Assembly (NCBI GenBank): GCA_050952465.1
Contig: JBMNKZ010000008.1
Span: forward strand, 186,001 to 250,000
Source: DUPU01 sp050952465
GTDB lineage: Bacteria > Bacillota > Dehalobacteriia > Dehalobacteriales > Dehalobacteriaceae
Direction: 5' to 3'
DNA length: 64,000 nucleotides
Shown: positions 52,338 to 60,827 of the stretch, one piece after another
How positions within the stretch are numbered: position 1 is the first letter of the stretch
Layout: every line of letters starts with the position of its first letter
Notes under the pieces: model-generated
Seen by the model: the letters and a program-made list of their open reading frames with translations, nothing else
Database searches by the model: none
Told to the model about the DNA's origin: nothing
Translations under genes and position numbers: made by a program

Positions 52338-53423
52338 ATGGATACAAGTTCTGCCAGATTGAAAGGAATCAGGGAGGTATTCAACCGAGATGACCCCAAT
52401 ATGCCAATTATTATAATATTATTAATTATAGCCGCGATAATGTCAGTTATTTTGGCCATTGGTTTAGGGCCGGTCAGTGTAGCTCCCGGCAACGTGGCAA
52501 AAATTGTTGGCAGTAGAATTCCTCTTTTAGGGTACCATATTTTTCCTACCTGGACCGTAGTTGAAGAAAATATTGTATGGGGACTTCGTTTTCCCAGAGT
52601 TTTGTTGGGAATGATTGTTGGTTCATCCCTGTCTGTGACCGGTGTGGCGATGCAAGCTTTGGTCAGAAACCATCTTGCCGATCCTTTTATTTTGGGGGTA
52701 TCCTCCGGGGCGGCTGCCACGGCAACCTTTGGTATGCTCTTTGGTGCTTTTTCCTTTTTAGGGATTTACTCATTATCCATCAGTGCATTTATAGGTGCGG
52801 CTGTTACCATTGTACTGGTTTACACCATTTCCCGGGTTCGGGGAAGGATCAACATCACACAGCTTTTGTTATCTGGAGTGGCCCTTTCTTTGATCATGGA
52901 TGCCGTCACAAGGATCATCACTTTAAGTGCACCCAATGCTTTAGGTATACATAATGTTACTTTTTGGTTGTCGGGGAGTCTGGCAGGGGCGAAATGGGGC
53001 TATTTAACTCTTCCCTTTGGGGCGATTCTTATCTGTATGATTATTTTATTAATAAACCATCGTGCCTTGAATGCCCTTTTGATGGGTGACGAGACGGCGG
53101 GAACCCTTGGGTTTAATGTCGGACGATTGCAGAAGATGTTGGTTATAGTGGCCTCCTTGATGGCGGGAACAACTATTGCTGTCAGCGGTACCATTGGTTT
53201 TGTGGGTCTAATGGTTCCCCACATTACTCGGCTTCTGGTGGGTTCAGATCATAAAAGGGTGCTCCCGGTTTCCGCTTTACTTGGCGGCATCCTGGTTGTT
53301 TGGGTGGATGTAGCCGCTAGATTGGTCATTGCTCCTGAAGAATTGCCTTTGGGTGTTTTAACTGCTGTTTTTGGTGGTCCCTTTTTTATCTGGCTGTTAA
53401 AACGAAATACATCAAAATCGTGA
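52338..53423 (+). CDS. FecCD-family ABC transporter permease
   Basis: 361 aa with about nine to ten spans: LRFPRVLLGMIVGSSLSVTGVAMQALVRNHLADPFILGVSSGAA and GTIGFVGLMVPHITRLLVG are hallmark BtuC/FhuB/FecD segments. It acts with the ATPase and binding protein that follow. This type imports iron-siderophores, haem, cobalamin or molybdate/tungstate; the ligand is not set by sequence. Confidence 0.93.
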   Translation: MDTSSARLKGIREVFNRDDPNMPIIIILLIIAAIMSVILAIGLGPVSVAPGNVAKIVGSRIPLLGYHIFPTWTVVEENIVWGLRFPRVLLGMIVGSSLSVTGVAMQALVRNHLADPFILGVSSGAAATATFGMLFGAFSFLGIYSLSISAFIGAAVTIVLVYTISRVRGRINITQLLLSGVALSLIMDAVTRIITLSAPNALGIHNVTFWLSGSLAGAKWGYLTLPFGAILICMIILLINHRALNALLMGDETAGTLGFNVGRLQKMLVIVASLMAGTTIAVSGTIGFVGLMVPHITRLLVGSDHKRVLPVSALLGGILVVWVDVAARLVIAPEELPLGVLTAVFGGPFFIWLLKRNTSKS

Positions 53424-53432
53424 GGTGGAAAA

Positions 53433-54212
53433 ATGAAATTACAGGTAGAAAATTTAAGCTTTGCTTATGACCAAAAACCGATTATTGAGGACATCTGCCT
53501 TAATGTTAAAGAAGGAGAATTCGTTGGGCTCATTGGTCCAAACGGCAGCGGCAAATCAACTGTTTTGAAAAATATCTATCGGGCTCTGCAGCCTGATGCC
53601 GGGAGAATAAAGCTGGATGGAGGGGATTTATTTAAATTAACCCATAAACAGGCGGCGACCAAAATCGGTGTTGTTGGTCAGGAGAATGTACTGCCTTTTG
53701 ATTTTAACGTGGAAGAAATTGTAGCCATGGGCAGGAGTCCTCATAAAAAACTTTTTGACGGTGACTGCCCCAAAGACAAGGAGATTGTCAGGTGTGCCCT
53801 AGCGTACCTGGGAATTGAAGATATGTCCCAAAGAAATTACCTGAACTTGTCCGGCGGGGAAAAACAAAGGGTGCTCATTGCCAGGGCCATCGCCCAGGAA
53901 ACGGATCTGTTGATTTTAGACGAACCCACCAACCACCTGGATATCGGCTATCAACTACAAATTCTTGATTTTGTAAGAAACTTGCAAGTAACAGTATTGA
54001 CGGCAATCCATGACTTAAATATTGCCGCCATGTATTGTGACCGGCTTTATGTGTTAAAAGAAGGCCGGATTTACATATCCGGTACACCTGAGGAGGTATT
54101 AACCCCGGAAATTATTTTTGAGGTCTACGGCATTAATGCTGATGTATCCATACATCCCATTACTCAAAAGGTCACCATCACCTTTTTGCCCCAGAGCCTA
54201 AATTATAATTGA
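53433..54212 (+). CDS. FecE/BtuD-type ABC transporter ATP-binding protein
   Basis: 259 aa. Walker A GPNGSGKST, Q-loop VVGQENVLPF, signature LSGGEKQRVLIARAIA, Walker B LLILDEPTNHLD, H-loop AIHDLN. It lies 9 bp after the permease and 16 bp before the binding protein. Confidence 0.94.
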   Translation: MKLQVENLSFAYDQKPIIEDICLNVKEGEFVGLIGPNGSGKSTVLKNIYRALQPDAGRIKLDGGDLFKLTHKQAATKIGVVGQENVLPFDFNVEEIVAMGRSPHKKLFDGDCPKDKEIVRCALAYLGIEDMSQRNYLNLSGGEKQRVLIARAIAQETDLLILDEPTNHLDIGYQLQILDFVRNLQVTVLTAIHDLNIAAMYCDRLYVLKEGRIYISGTPEEVLTPEIIFEVYGINADVSIHPITQKVTITFLPQSLNYN

Positions 54213-54228
54213 GAGGGGAGAACAATTA

Positions 54229-55209
54229 ATGAAAATAAAAAGACTTTTATTTTGTTTTCTAAGTACAATCCTTATTTTGATTCTGCTATTATCCGGGTGC
54301 AGTAACAGCAATAATGTTTCTAAGAATCAAGGTGCAATTGAAAACCCAGGGGATTATGAAAAACTGACCATAAACAATTACGGCAGGGAGGTTGTAATAG
54401 AGGGCATACCCCAAAAGGTATTGACCCTGGGACCCAATTGCAGCGAATTGTTTGTAGCCCTCGGCTTGGTGGACAAAGTTATCGGAAATAGTTTAGACAA
54501 TCATAGTAGAGGCCCTTTGCCCGAATATGCTGATGATTATGCTAAGATACCGGAACTAAATTACGCCAACGCCACCAGAGAAGCAGTTATCAGCAGCGGA
54601 GCAGATTTTATTTATGGTATTGACTGGGAATTCGGTGGTGAAGGTTTGGAGATTGAAGAACTGAAAGAGTATGGAATGAACGTTTATATGAATAAAGCCG
54701 CTACTTTAGAAGAAGCGTATCAGGAAATTGCAGATATCGGTAAAATATTTCAGATAGAAGATAAAGCGGCTGCATTTATTGCTGATCAGAAAGAAAGGAT
54801 TGCTGCGGTAGAAGAAAAGGTTGCCCCTCAAGAACCGCTGAAGGTATTGGTGTACGATTTTGGTGGCGAAGGTGTATATACATGTGGCGGGACGAACTTT
54901 GAAACCTTATTAATTGAAAAAGCCGGGGGCAAAAACATCTTTGACGACATCACCGACAAACAATGGTTCCTGGCCAGTTACGAAGAAGTTTTGAAAAGAG
55001 ATCCCGACGTGATTGTTGTTCACGATTATGATGTGCCGTCTTTGGAAGAAAAAATCAAATCCATCAAAAGTGACCCGGGATTATCCCATTTAGAATGTGT
55101 AAAGAATGAAAAGTTTGTTCCCATCACCCTGGAAAGCGTTTTACCTGGTGATAGAATGGCCTATTCTGTAGAACTTTTAGCGAAAGGATTCTACCCGGAA
55201 CTATTTTAA
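54229..55209 (+). CDS. FepB/BtuF-type substrate-binding lipoprotein
   Basis: 326 aa with lipobox LLLSGC. The helical-backbone binding fold is seen in NYGREVVIEGIPQKVLTLGPNCSELFVALGLVDKVIGNS and ADFIYGIDWEFGGEGLEIEELKEYGMNVY. The last gene of the operon; a strong hairpin follows. Confidence 0.9.
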   Translation: MKIKRLLFCFLSTILILILLLSGCSNSNNVSKNQGAIENPGDYEKLTINNYGREVVIEGIPQKVLTLGPNCSELFVALGLVDKVIGNSLDNHSRGPLPEYADDYAKIPELNYANATREAVISSGADFIYGIDWEFGGEGLEIEELKEYGMNVYMNKAATLEEAYQEIADIGKIFQIEDKAAAFIADQKERIAAVEEKVAPQEPLKVLVYDFGGEGVYTCGGTNFETLLIEKAGGKNIFDDITDKQWFLASYEEVLKRDPDVIVVHDYDVPSLEEKIKSIKSDPGLSHLECVKNEKFVPITLESVLPGDRMAYSVELLAKGFYPELF

Positions 55210-55222
55210 GGTACAAAGGACA

Positions 55223-55258
55223 CCCGCGAGCAGCAGTGATGCTGACCTTGCGGGTTTT
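55223..55258 (+). terminator. Terminator after the FecBCD operon
   Basis: CCCGC and GCGGG outer stem with an inner CAGCA/TGCTG stem, followed by TTTTCTT. Confidence 0.7.
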
Positions 55259-55263
55259 CTTAG

Positions 55264-55352
55264 TCTATCAGAAAATATAACCTATTTCTGATAGATCTTA
55301 GTGCAGCTAAAGCTTTCGCCAATTCCAGAGGCTTGGCCAAGCCAAGCTTTCT
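55264..55352 (+). repeat. Dispersed intergenic repeat, third copy
   Basis: TCTATCAGAAA..TTTCTGATAG, then CTTAGTGCAGCTAAAG and GGCTTGGCCAAGCCAAG. About 20 extra bases separate the two halves compared with the copy at 17111. Confidence 0.55.
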
Positions 55353-55420
55353 TTATTTTGCGTGAATGGTTTATGACATATATGACATATATTAAAAAAA
55401 TTTATCATTGATCATTTAGA

Positions 55421-55441
55421 GATAAAAATAATTTGTTGGAC
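55421..55441 (+). promoter_or_regulatory. Shared promoter-like motif, site 3 (yedE copy 2)
   Basis: GATAAAAATAAT, TTG, TTGGAC; TTAAAA follows about 18 bp on. A duplicated ATGACATAT lies 50 bp upstream. Confidence 0.5.
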
Positions 55442-55504
55442 TCAGTATATACTCAACGTTTAAAATTATTGTGTAAAGGAATTATTAGATAGGAGTGTCG
55501 GTAA

Positions 55505-56599
55505 ATGAGTTTCTTTTCTTCAAGAGCCGGGATAATATTTTCCGGCCTATTAGTAGGAGTGATGGCGGTGTTTTTGGTACTTATGGGCAATCCCGCTAAC
55601 ATGGGGGTATGTGTTGCCTGTTTTTACCGGGATGTAGCCGGAGCTTTGGGTTTACACCAAGCTGCTACAGTTCAGTACATGCGGCCTGAAATTCTGGGTA
55701 TTTTGTTAGGAGCTTTTATAACTTCTCTCGTTGTAAAAGAATTTAAGCCCCAAGGTGGATCTTCCACCATGCTAAGGTTCTTTTTAGGAGTAATGGTAAT
55801 GTTCGGGGCACTGGTTTTTTTAGGTTGTCCTCTGCGTATGATTTTACGTCTGGGTGCCGGTGACTTAAATGCTTTTATTGCACTTATCGGTTTTATTGCC
55901 GGGATTTTAACAGGTATTTATTTCTTGAAAAATGGGTTTACCCTGGGACGGGCTTACAACCAATCCACTGTAAGCGGATATGTTTTACCCTTTATTTCCC
56001 TTGTGTTTCTTATTTTAGCCGGTGGTACGGGAATATTCCTGACAAGTACTGAAGGTCCCGGCTCTTTAAATGCGCCTTTTTTAATCTCCCTAATTGTTGG
56101 CCTTATAGTAGGCTTTCTTGCCCAAAGGACTCGATTGTGTATTGCCGGTGGTATCAGAGATGCGTTTCTCATCCGTGATTTCCACCTTGTCTCTGGTTTC
56201 TTGGCTATTTTAGTAGGTACTATCATTATGAACCTAATATTTGGAAAGTTTAAATTAGGTTTTGTGGAACAACCCATAGCTCATACCTCTCATTTATGGA
56301 ATTTTCTCGGCCTTTATGTGGTAGGACTTGGGGCTACTTTTCTTGGTGGCTGCCCTTTAAGGCAAACAGTCTTGGCAGGTCATGGAAATGTGGACTCTGC
56401 CGTAACCATTATCGGATTCATTGTTGGTGCTGCTTTAGCTCATAATTTTGGGATCGCAGGCAGCCCTAAAGGTGTTGGTGTTGCCGGCCAATATATTGTT
56501 GTTATTTCCATTGTTTTATTATTTATTATTGGATTTATACATAGCAAATTCGGAGAAGCGCTCTTTAGTTCCCAAAAACAAGATTCGGTAAGAGGTTAG
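55505..56599 (+). CDS. yedE: YedE-type selenium/sulfur uptake membrane protein, copy 2
   Basis: 364 aa, aligned end to end with the copy at 42843 and differing mainly by conservative changes (I/V, A/V, F/L). All four cysteine motifs are kept. The start region, ribosome site (GGAGTG) and about 130 bp upstream are also shared, so the duplication includes the promoter. Confidence 0.85.
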   Translation: MSFFSSRAGIIFSGLLVGVMAVFLVLMGNPANMGVCVACFYRDVAGALGLHQAATVQYMRPEILGILLGAFITSLVVKEFKPQGGSSTMLRFFLGVMVMFGALVFLGCPLRMILRLGAGDLNAFIALIGFIAGILTGIYFLKNGFTLGRAYNQSTVSGYVLPFISLVFLILAGGTGIFLTSTEGPGSLNAPFLISLIVGLIVGFLAQRTRLCIAGGIRDAFLIRDFHLVSGFLAILVGTIIMNLIFGKFKLGFVEQPIAHTSHLWNFLGLYVVGLGATFLGGCPLRQTVLAGHGNVDSAVTIIGFIVGAALAHNFGIAGSPKGVGVAGQYIVVISIVLLFIIGFIHSKFGEALFSSQKQDSVRG

Positions 56600-56603
56600 G
56601 ACT

Positions 56604-57749
56604 ATGATTTATTTAGATAATGCGGCTACGTCTTTTCCTAAACCCAACGAGGTATGGCAGGCTTTAGAGGATCATTGGTTTAATAAAGGGGGTAACCCAG
56701 GCCGATCCGGTCACCGACTGTCTCTGGAGGCGGGACGCACTGTGGCCCAAGCTCGGGAGGCTTTAGCTGATCTTTTTCATGGCGAAAAATCAGAGCAGGT
56801 TGTTTTTGCCTCTAATGCTACAGATGCCATTAATATGGCATTTCGGGGAGTGCTTAAGCCAGGGGATCATGTTATTACCACCAGTATGGAACATAATTCA
56901 GTGATCCGCCCTTTAAGGGATTTTGAGAAATATGGCGGTGAATTGACTGTTGTCCCCTGTAATAGGGAAGGTTTTATCGATTTGGATCATATCCAGGAGC
57001 AAATAAAGAGGGAAACCAAATTAGTAGTAGTAAACCATGTTTCTAATTTAACAGGCACGATTCAACCCATCGAGGAAATCGGATGTTTATGCCGGGAAAA
57101 AGGTGTGCTGTTTATGGTTGATGCAGCCCAAAGTGCCGGTACTTTGCCTATAGATGTTAAAAAAGCAGGGATTTCCCTTTTAGCCTTTACTGGGCATAAA
57201 GGCTTGTTTGGACCTCAGGGAACGGGCGGGCTTTATGTACATCCTGGTTTGGATCTTGCATTTTATCGGTTAGGAGGAACCGGTAGTCGTTCAGACAGTC
57301 AATACCATCCGGATTTTATGCCGGATCGGCTGGAAGCAGGCACCCTAAATGCTTTTGGATTATCCGGCTTGTTAGCTGGAGTGAACTTCATTAAGGAAGA
57401 AGGACTGGATACCATCAGAGAACGGGAGGCTTTTCTTACTTCACGTCTGGTAGACGGATTAAGAAATATTGATGGTGTGGAAGTATATGGTCCCCAATCC
57501 CATGAAAAACGATCTTGTGTAATTTCTTTTAACATTACTGGTTTGGATGGGGCAGAGGTGGCCTACGTTTTAGACGAACAGTTCGATGTTATGACTCGGC
57601 CGGGAATACATTGTGCCCCCTTAGCCCATGAAACAATTGGCACATTTCCCCTAGGAACGATCAGAATGTCAGTAGGTTATTTTAATACGGAAAGTGATAT
57701 TGATACGGCGGTGGAAGCTGTCAGCTTAATTGCCAAAGAGGCAAGATAA
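56604..57749 (+). CDS. Cysteine desulfurase / selenocysteine lyase-like PLP enzyme, copy 2
   Basis: 381 aa, paralogue of 43942 with the same motifs (FTGHKGLFGPQGTGG, RPGIHCAPLAHETIG). Differences cluster at the surface and in the C-terminal half. Starts five bases after yedE as in cassette 1. Confidence 0.87.
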   Translation: MIYLDNAATSFPKPNEVWQALEDHWFNKGGNPGRSGHRLSLEAGRTVAQAREALADLFHGEKSEQVVFASNATDAINMAFRGVLKPGDHVITTSMEHNSVIRPLRDFEKYGGELTVVPCNREGFIDLDHIQEQIKRETKLVVVNHVSNLTGTIQPIEEIGCLCREKGVLFMVDAAQSAGTLPIDVKKAGISLLAFTGHKGLFGPQGTGGLYVHPGLDLAFYRLGGTGSRSDSQYHPDFMPDRLEAGTLNAFGLSGLLAGVNFIKEEGLDTIREREAFLTSRLVDGLRNIDGVEVYGPQSHEKRSCVISFNITGLDGAEVAYVLDEQFDVMTRPGIHCAPLAHETIGTFPLGTIRMSVGYFNTESDIDTAVEAVSLIAKEAR

Positions 57750-57765
57750 AGGAGGTTTTTAGATA

Positions 57766-57978
57766 ATGAAAGAGATTAATCTATACGGCATGTCCTGCCC
57801 GGAACCGGTGTTGAGAACCCAAAACGAATTAAAAGGTATGAAGCAGGGCGAGAAGTTGAGAGTATTGGTGGATAATGAAACGGCCAAAGAGAATATTACT
57901 CGGTTGGTTCTTTCTAGGAAACATAAGATCAATGTCAAAAAAGAGGCAGACGGTTTTGCTTTGGAAATAGAGGTTTAA
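57766..57978 (+). CDS. TusA/SirA-family sulfur (selenium) carrier, copy 2
   Basis: 70 aa, CPEP motif in MSCPEPVLRTQNELK; the gene is nearly the same as at 45103, with AAAGGAGG before the ATG and one base before the next gene. Confidence 0.85.
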   Translation: MKEINLYGMSCPEPVLRTQNELKGMKQGEKLRVLVDNETAKENITRLVLSRKHKINVKKEADGFALEIEV

Positions 57979-57979
57979 C

Positions 57980-58255
57980 ATGTCGGGTAAGGTGTATTGC
58001 ATTTTTACTTTTCATTCTATTCATTATGCTCTGAAGTTAGAGTCCTCCTGTAAAAAAGAAAATATACCGGGGAAACTGATTCCTGTACCCCGCTCCATTA
58101 GTGCTTCCTGTGGGACAGCATTTAGGGCGGAAGTTCATGACCGGGAGAAAATTGAACAGGTGGCTGATAAGAATGGGGTAGAAATTGAGATGGTTGTAGA
58201 ATACTGCGTGGAAGAGAAAAAAAGTATTTTCGGTAAAATACTTCAAAAAAGATAG
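57980..58255 (+). CDS. DUF3343 protein, copy 2
   Basis: 91 aa, SASCGTAFRAEV kept; shorter C-terminus than the copy at 45317. A terminator follows. Confidence 0.82.
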   Translation: MSGKVYCIFTFHSIHYALKLESSCKKENIPGKLIPVPRSISASCGTAFRAEVHDREKIEQVADKNGVEIEMVVEYCVEEKKSIFGKILQKR

Positions 58256-58300
58256 ACATAAAATTTAAATCTTATATTAAAGTTTAGATCAAAAGTTTAG

Positions 58301-58352
58301 AAAAGGCTGCTTGGGTGAAGGTAATTCAGAATCACCCGGGCAGCCTTTTTTG
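58301..58352 (+). terminator. Terminator of selenium cassette 2
   Basis: AAAAGGCTGC..GGGTGA and TCACCC..GCAGCCTTTTTT, a long strong hairpin. The rest of the 350-bp gap up to 58606 holds an inverted pair, TCAGCTT (near 58498) and AAGCTGA (near 58528), and no gene. Confidence 0.85.
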
Positions 58353-58605
58353 TTCCCAGTGGGCTCGTATATCTGTTCTTCCATTATAAAATCCTTTAAT
58401 AACTAAGTAAATCGTCATAAAAACTATCAGTTAGAAAATCCACTTGCACATTGATATAATTGCACATGATGCTGGAATCTTAAAATACTATTTACAGTCA
58501 GCTTGATTTTCTGATGTTGACCTGATTAAAGCTGACGTTAATGAGTTTTAAGTAAGTATTTACAAGTACAGGATTACAAAACTAATTATACAAGGAGTGA
58601 CGGAG

Positions 58606-59775
58606 ATGGAAATTAAAAAAGAATTGCCAGAAGTATTTGAGGAATTTGCCGATGCGAGAAAAAATGCCTTTTTGGCGGCGAAAGCACAGAAGGAGAAGAA
58701 TATACCGTTAATCGGTATCTTTTGTACATATTTCCCGGTGGAATTGGCATCAGCCATGAATGCTTCTGTAGTTGGTTTATGTGCAACCTCAGATGAAACG
58801 ATTCCGGCAGCAGAACAAGATTTACCGCGCAATCTTTGCCCGTTGGTAAAATCCAGCTATGGTTTTGCGAAAACCGACAAATGTCCTTTCTTCTATTTTT
58901 CCGATTTGGTGGTTGGGGAAACCACCTGCGATGCTAAGAAAAAAATGTATGAGTATCTGGGTGAGTTCAAACCTGTTCATGTAATGCAGTTGCCCAATAC
59001 CCAGAATGAAGATGGTTTTAAGCTTTGGAAAAAAGAAGCCATCAAAATGAAAGAGGTTTTGGAAGAAAAATTCGGTGTAGAAATTACTGAAGAGAAACTT
59101 CGTGCAGCTATCAAAACAAGGAATGAAGAAAGAAAGGCCGTTTCCGCCCTTTTTGAGTTAATGAAAAATGATCCTGTACCAATGATGGGCCATGATTTGT
59201 TTAAGCTTGTTTACGGCAGCAGTTTTAAATTTGATGTAGAGCAAGTAATTGACGAGATAAAAGCTATTACGGAGAAAGTTAAAAAGGAATATGCAGAAGA
59301 ACACAAAATTCCTCATAAGCCCCGGGTTTTGATTACCGGATGTCCTATTGGCGGTGCCACGGAAAAGGTAATAAAAGCCATTGAGGAGAATGGTGCGGTC
59401 GTTGTGGGTTATGAAAACTGTGTGGGTTATAAAAAATATGATCGGTTAATCGATGAAGAAAAAGAAGATGTTTATGAAGCTATTGCCGAGAGATATTTCA
59501 AAATCGGCTGTTCTGTAATGGCGCCTGATAAATATCGTTATGAATTATTGGATCGCGTCATTGACGAATATAAAGTAGACGGTGTCGTAGAAGTAACATT
59601 GCAGGCCTGCCATACTTATAACGTGGAGAGTTTTGGCATTAAGAGATTCGTTAATGAAACAAAAAAAATACCTTACCTGTTGGTGGAAACTGATTACTCT
59701 CAATCTGATGTGGGGCAGCTTTCCACCAGGTTGACAGCATTTATTGAAATGCTTCAGCCAATAAGTAAATCATAA
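58606..59775 (+). CDS. Double-cubane-cluster anaerobic reductase, second paralogue
   Basis: 389 aa. Same cysteine layout as 33834: VVGLCATSDETIP, NLCPLVKSSYGFAKTDKCPFFYFSD, GETTCDAKKKMYEYL, ITGCPIGGATEKV, GYENCVGY, LQACHTYNVESFGIK. AAGGAG lies 8 nt before ATG 58606, which is preferred over GTG 58597. No activator gene is adjacent, so it may share the one at 35019 or one elsewhere. It follows selenium cassette 2 but has its own gap and probably its own promoter. Confidence 0.88.
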   Translation: MEIKKELPEVFEEFADARKNAFLAAKAQKEKNIPLIGIFCTYFPVELASAMNASVVGLCATSDETIPAAEQDLPRNLCPLVKSSYGFAKTDKCPFFYFSDLVVGETTCDAKKKMYEYLGEFKPVHVMQLPNTQNEDGFKLWKKEAIKMKEVLEEKFGVEITEEKLRAAIKTRNEERKAVSALFELMKNDPVPMMGHDLFKLVYGSSFKFDVEQVIDEIKAITEKVKKEYAEEHKIPHKPRVLITGCPIGGATEKVIKAIEENGAVVVGYENCVGYKKYDRLIDEEKEDVYEAIAERYFKIGCSVMAPDKYRYELLDRVIDEYKVDGVVEVTLQACHTYNVESFGIKRFVNETKKIPYLLVETDYSQSDVGQLSTRLTAFIEMLQPISKS

Positions 59776-59821
59776 GGGTGTCATTCTTCTAAATAAAAGA
59801 TGCCTATTATGAGGAAACGAA

Positions 59822-59843
59822 GAATAAAAATAATTTATTGGAC
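59822..59843 (+). promoter_or_regulatory. Shared promoter-like motif, site 4 (59987 operon)
   Basis: GAATAAAAATAAT, TTA, TTGGAC; TAGATAAT lies about 17 bp downstream as -10. Confidence 0.5.
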
Positions 59844-59986
59844 AGATAAGCAAACCTTATTAGATAATTTTTATATGGTTTAAGCTTTTAAGACGTGCAA
59901 GGTATGTATATTAAATCCGGTTAAATGAACTTGCCCTAGAATGCTGATAGCGATAAAGAAAACTAAGAAAATGAGGAGAAATTAAG

Positions 59987-60757
59987 GTGAAGTGTCCGTT
60001 ATTAGCGGAAACAGCTCTCCTGACCCATGGCCTTACCACCATCAGCAATGAGGAATTACTGATGGTGTTTCCCGAAAATTTCTCATGGCTGGTTTGGATA
60101 GACCAAGGTGAAATTATAAGAGGAAACATAAACACATATCTAACCTTCAGGGATAGGGCGGCTGAGCTTAAGCGCATAGATAGTAATATGTTAGACCAAG
60201 CTTGCCAGGATGGATTAAGCGGGGCGTTAACGGCTTCGGCTACGATGGCAGTTGCCGCGAAATGGGGGGTGCCCTTAGTAGTCACGGCAGGGATGGGAGG
60301 CATTGATAATGAAACAGGGCGCATAAGTAATGACCTGATGTCATTGGCATCTTTGCCGGTCTCCCTGATCGCAACAGCTCCAAAGGATATGCTGGATCTG
60401 TCTGCTACTTTTAATTGGCTGAAGGACCATGGTGTCAGGGTGTTGGGAAACAGTCGGGATGTTTGCGATGGTTTTGTCTTTTTAAGAGAAACAGTGAAAC
60501 TTAGCGGAAAATATTCTGGAACAATTCCCCCTAAGGGAGGGCTGTTAATACTAAATTGTATAGCACCCGAATTGCGTTTTACGGATAAAAAACTTTTAGC
60601 CCAGGCCATTACCAAGGGAGAAGAGGCTAGGAGGTTAGGACAATTATTTCACCCGGCCGTTAATCGAACCTTAGATGAATTGACCGGAGGAAGGTCAGGA
60701 GAAATGCAATTACAGTCCTTTGTAGACAACATTTATTTAGCATTGGATAAAAAGTAA
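59987..60757 (+). CDS. psuG: Pseudouridine-5'-phosphate glycosidase-like protein (PsuG/IndA family)
   Basis: 256 aa, somewhat shorter than usual (~300). PsuG splits the C-glycosidic bond of pseudouridine phosphate. Matching regions: ETALLTHGLTT (family ETT..SHG), GLSGALTASATMAVAAKWGVPLVVTAGMGGID (the metal/active loop), and ATAPKDMLDLSATFNWLKDHGVRVLGN, where the lysine corresponds to the Schiff-base lysine of AGAKSILD. Divergent, so another C-glycoside substrate is possible. It heads an operon with an MtaA-like enzyme, an ABC importer and a PfkB kinase. Confidence 0.75.
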   Translation: MKCPLLAETALLTHGLTTISNEELLMVFPENFSWLVWIDQGEIIRGNINTYLTFRDRAAELKRIDSNMLDQACQDGLSGALTASATMAVAAKWGVPLVVTAGMGGIDNETGRISNDLMSLASLPVSLIATAPKDMLDLSATFNWLKDHGVRVLGNSRDVCDGFVFLRETVKLSGKYSGTIPPKGGLLILNCIAPELRFTDKKLLAQAITKGEEARRLGQLFHPAVNRTLDELTGGRSGEMQLQSFVDNIYLALDKK

Positions 60758-60827
60758 AAGAATGAATTAAAGGAAACGTCAAGTCAGCTTGAGATACAAT
60801 AATGATTTCCGAGAGAAGAGAAAAATC

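Noticed and set aside
36285..59843. TTGGAC motifs as sigma-54 (-24/-12) promoters, since rpoN is in the window
   Set aside because: No GC doublet at the right spacing follows; the downstream hexamers look like -10 elements.
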